Source of the DNA: Candidatus Omnitrophota bacterium
Lineage (GTDB): Bacteria > Omnitrophota > Gorgyraeia > 2-02-FULL-51-18 > JAGOUK01
NCBI GenBank assembly: GCA_018061225.1
Contig: JAGOUK010000108.1
Location: forward strand, 1 to 5,226
DNA length: 5,226 nucleotides
Reading direction: 5' to 3'
The translations under genes and the position numbers were made by a program. A model generated the notes under the pieces. The model did no database searches. It was not told where the DNA came from and saw only the letters and a program-made list of their open reading frames with translations. Below are positions 5,176 to 5,226 of this stretch, one piece after another (the stretch's first letter is position 1; every line of letters begins with the position of its first letter).

Positions 5176-5226
5176 AGCGAATCAAGCTGAATGCCGAAGA
5201 AAAAAAGATCGAGCAAGCGATTGGGC
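5172..5226 (+). CDS. Probable antitoxin, N-terminal fragment
   Basis: Only 18 codons are visible before the right edge. Starting at GTG 5172 they read MKRIKLNAEEKKIEQAIG, which resembles the start of the CopG-like/BrnA-type antitoxins that accompany this toxin family (typically MK-x-LK-L-x-x-EE-x-x-I-E-x-A-x-x-x-G). The first three bases overlap the toxin stop in a GTGA arrangement, so the two proteins are translationally coupled. The DNA-binding ribbon-helix-helix expected in the C-terminal half is outside the window, so the antitoxin role rests on position, start signal and the short N-terminal match. The partner would bind and neutralise the toxin and repress the promoter at 4876-4905. Confidence 0.6.
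   Translation, partial: MKRIKLNAEEKKIEQAIG

Noticed and set aside
4982..5185. Minus-strand 67-codon frame opposite the toxin gene
   Set aside because: It overlaps the toxin, which has recognisable signatures and a promoter. The antisense product shows no motif.

Overview
The window is a fairly GC-rich, single-orientation bacterial segment in two parts. Positions 1 to about 4740 are GC-rich, densely coding sequence. Positions about 4741 to 5226 hold an AT-rich gap followed by a small gene pair of different character. The Ppx protein belongs to an HD-domain subfamily that I associate from memory with the Planctomycetes-Verrucomicrobia-Chlamydiae group. The ROK tail (LLSPEMIVLGGGVVEA) also looks Verrucomicrobia-like. 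I infer a Verrucomicrobiota or related PVC-type bacterium with low to moderate confidence. No rRNA or other phylogenetic marker is present to settle it.

Region 1 (1-4013) is a tight co-directional cluster. It contains the C-terminal end of a ROK-family sugar kinase (cut by the left edge), an exopolyphosphatase/pppGpp phosphohydrolase (Ppx/GppA) with a C-terminal HD domain, and a complete polyphosphate kinase (Ppk1). The gaps are 1 nt and 2 nt, so this is almost certainly one operon with translational coupling. Ppk1 makes inorganic polyphosphate from ATP and Ppx breaks it down. The ROK kinase would phosphorylate a sugar, and whether it uses ATP or polyphosphate cannot be read from the visible part.

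Region 2 (4014-4740) holds a 73-nt spacer with a possible promoter and then a 217-residue exported protein of unknown function. That protein has a clear Sec signal peptide, a basic low-complexity middle and a helical C-terminus.

Region 3 (4741-5226) is a 177-nt non-coding, AT-rich gap with a 7-bp inverted repeat, a weak hairpin and a near-consensus promoter overlaid with short repeats. It is followed by an apparent type II toxin-antitoxin module. The small BrnT-like toxin gene comes first. The start of the antitoxin gene overlaps the toxin stop codon and is cut off by the right edge. No CRISPR array, tRNA, rRNA, insertion sequence or riboswitch was recognised. The most unusual signals are the architecture of the toxin-antitoxin control region and the altered phosphate-binding motifs in Ppx. 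I did not find convincing evidence of a wholly new system.
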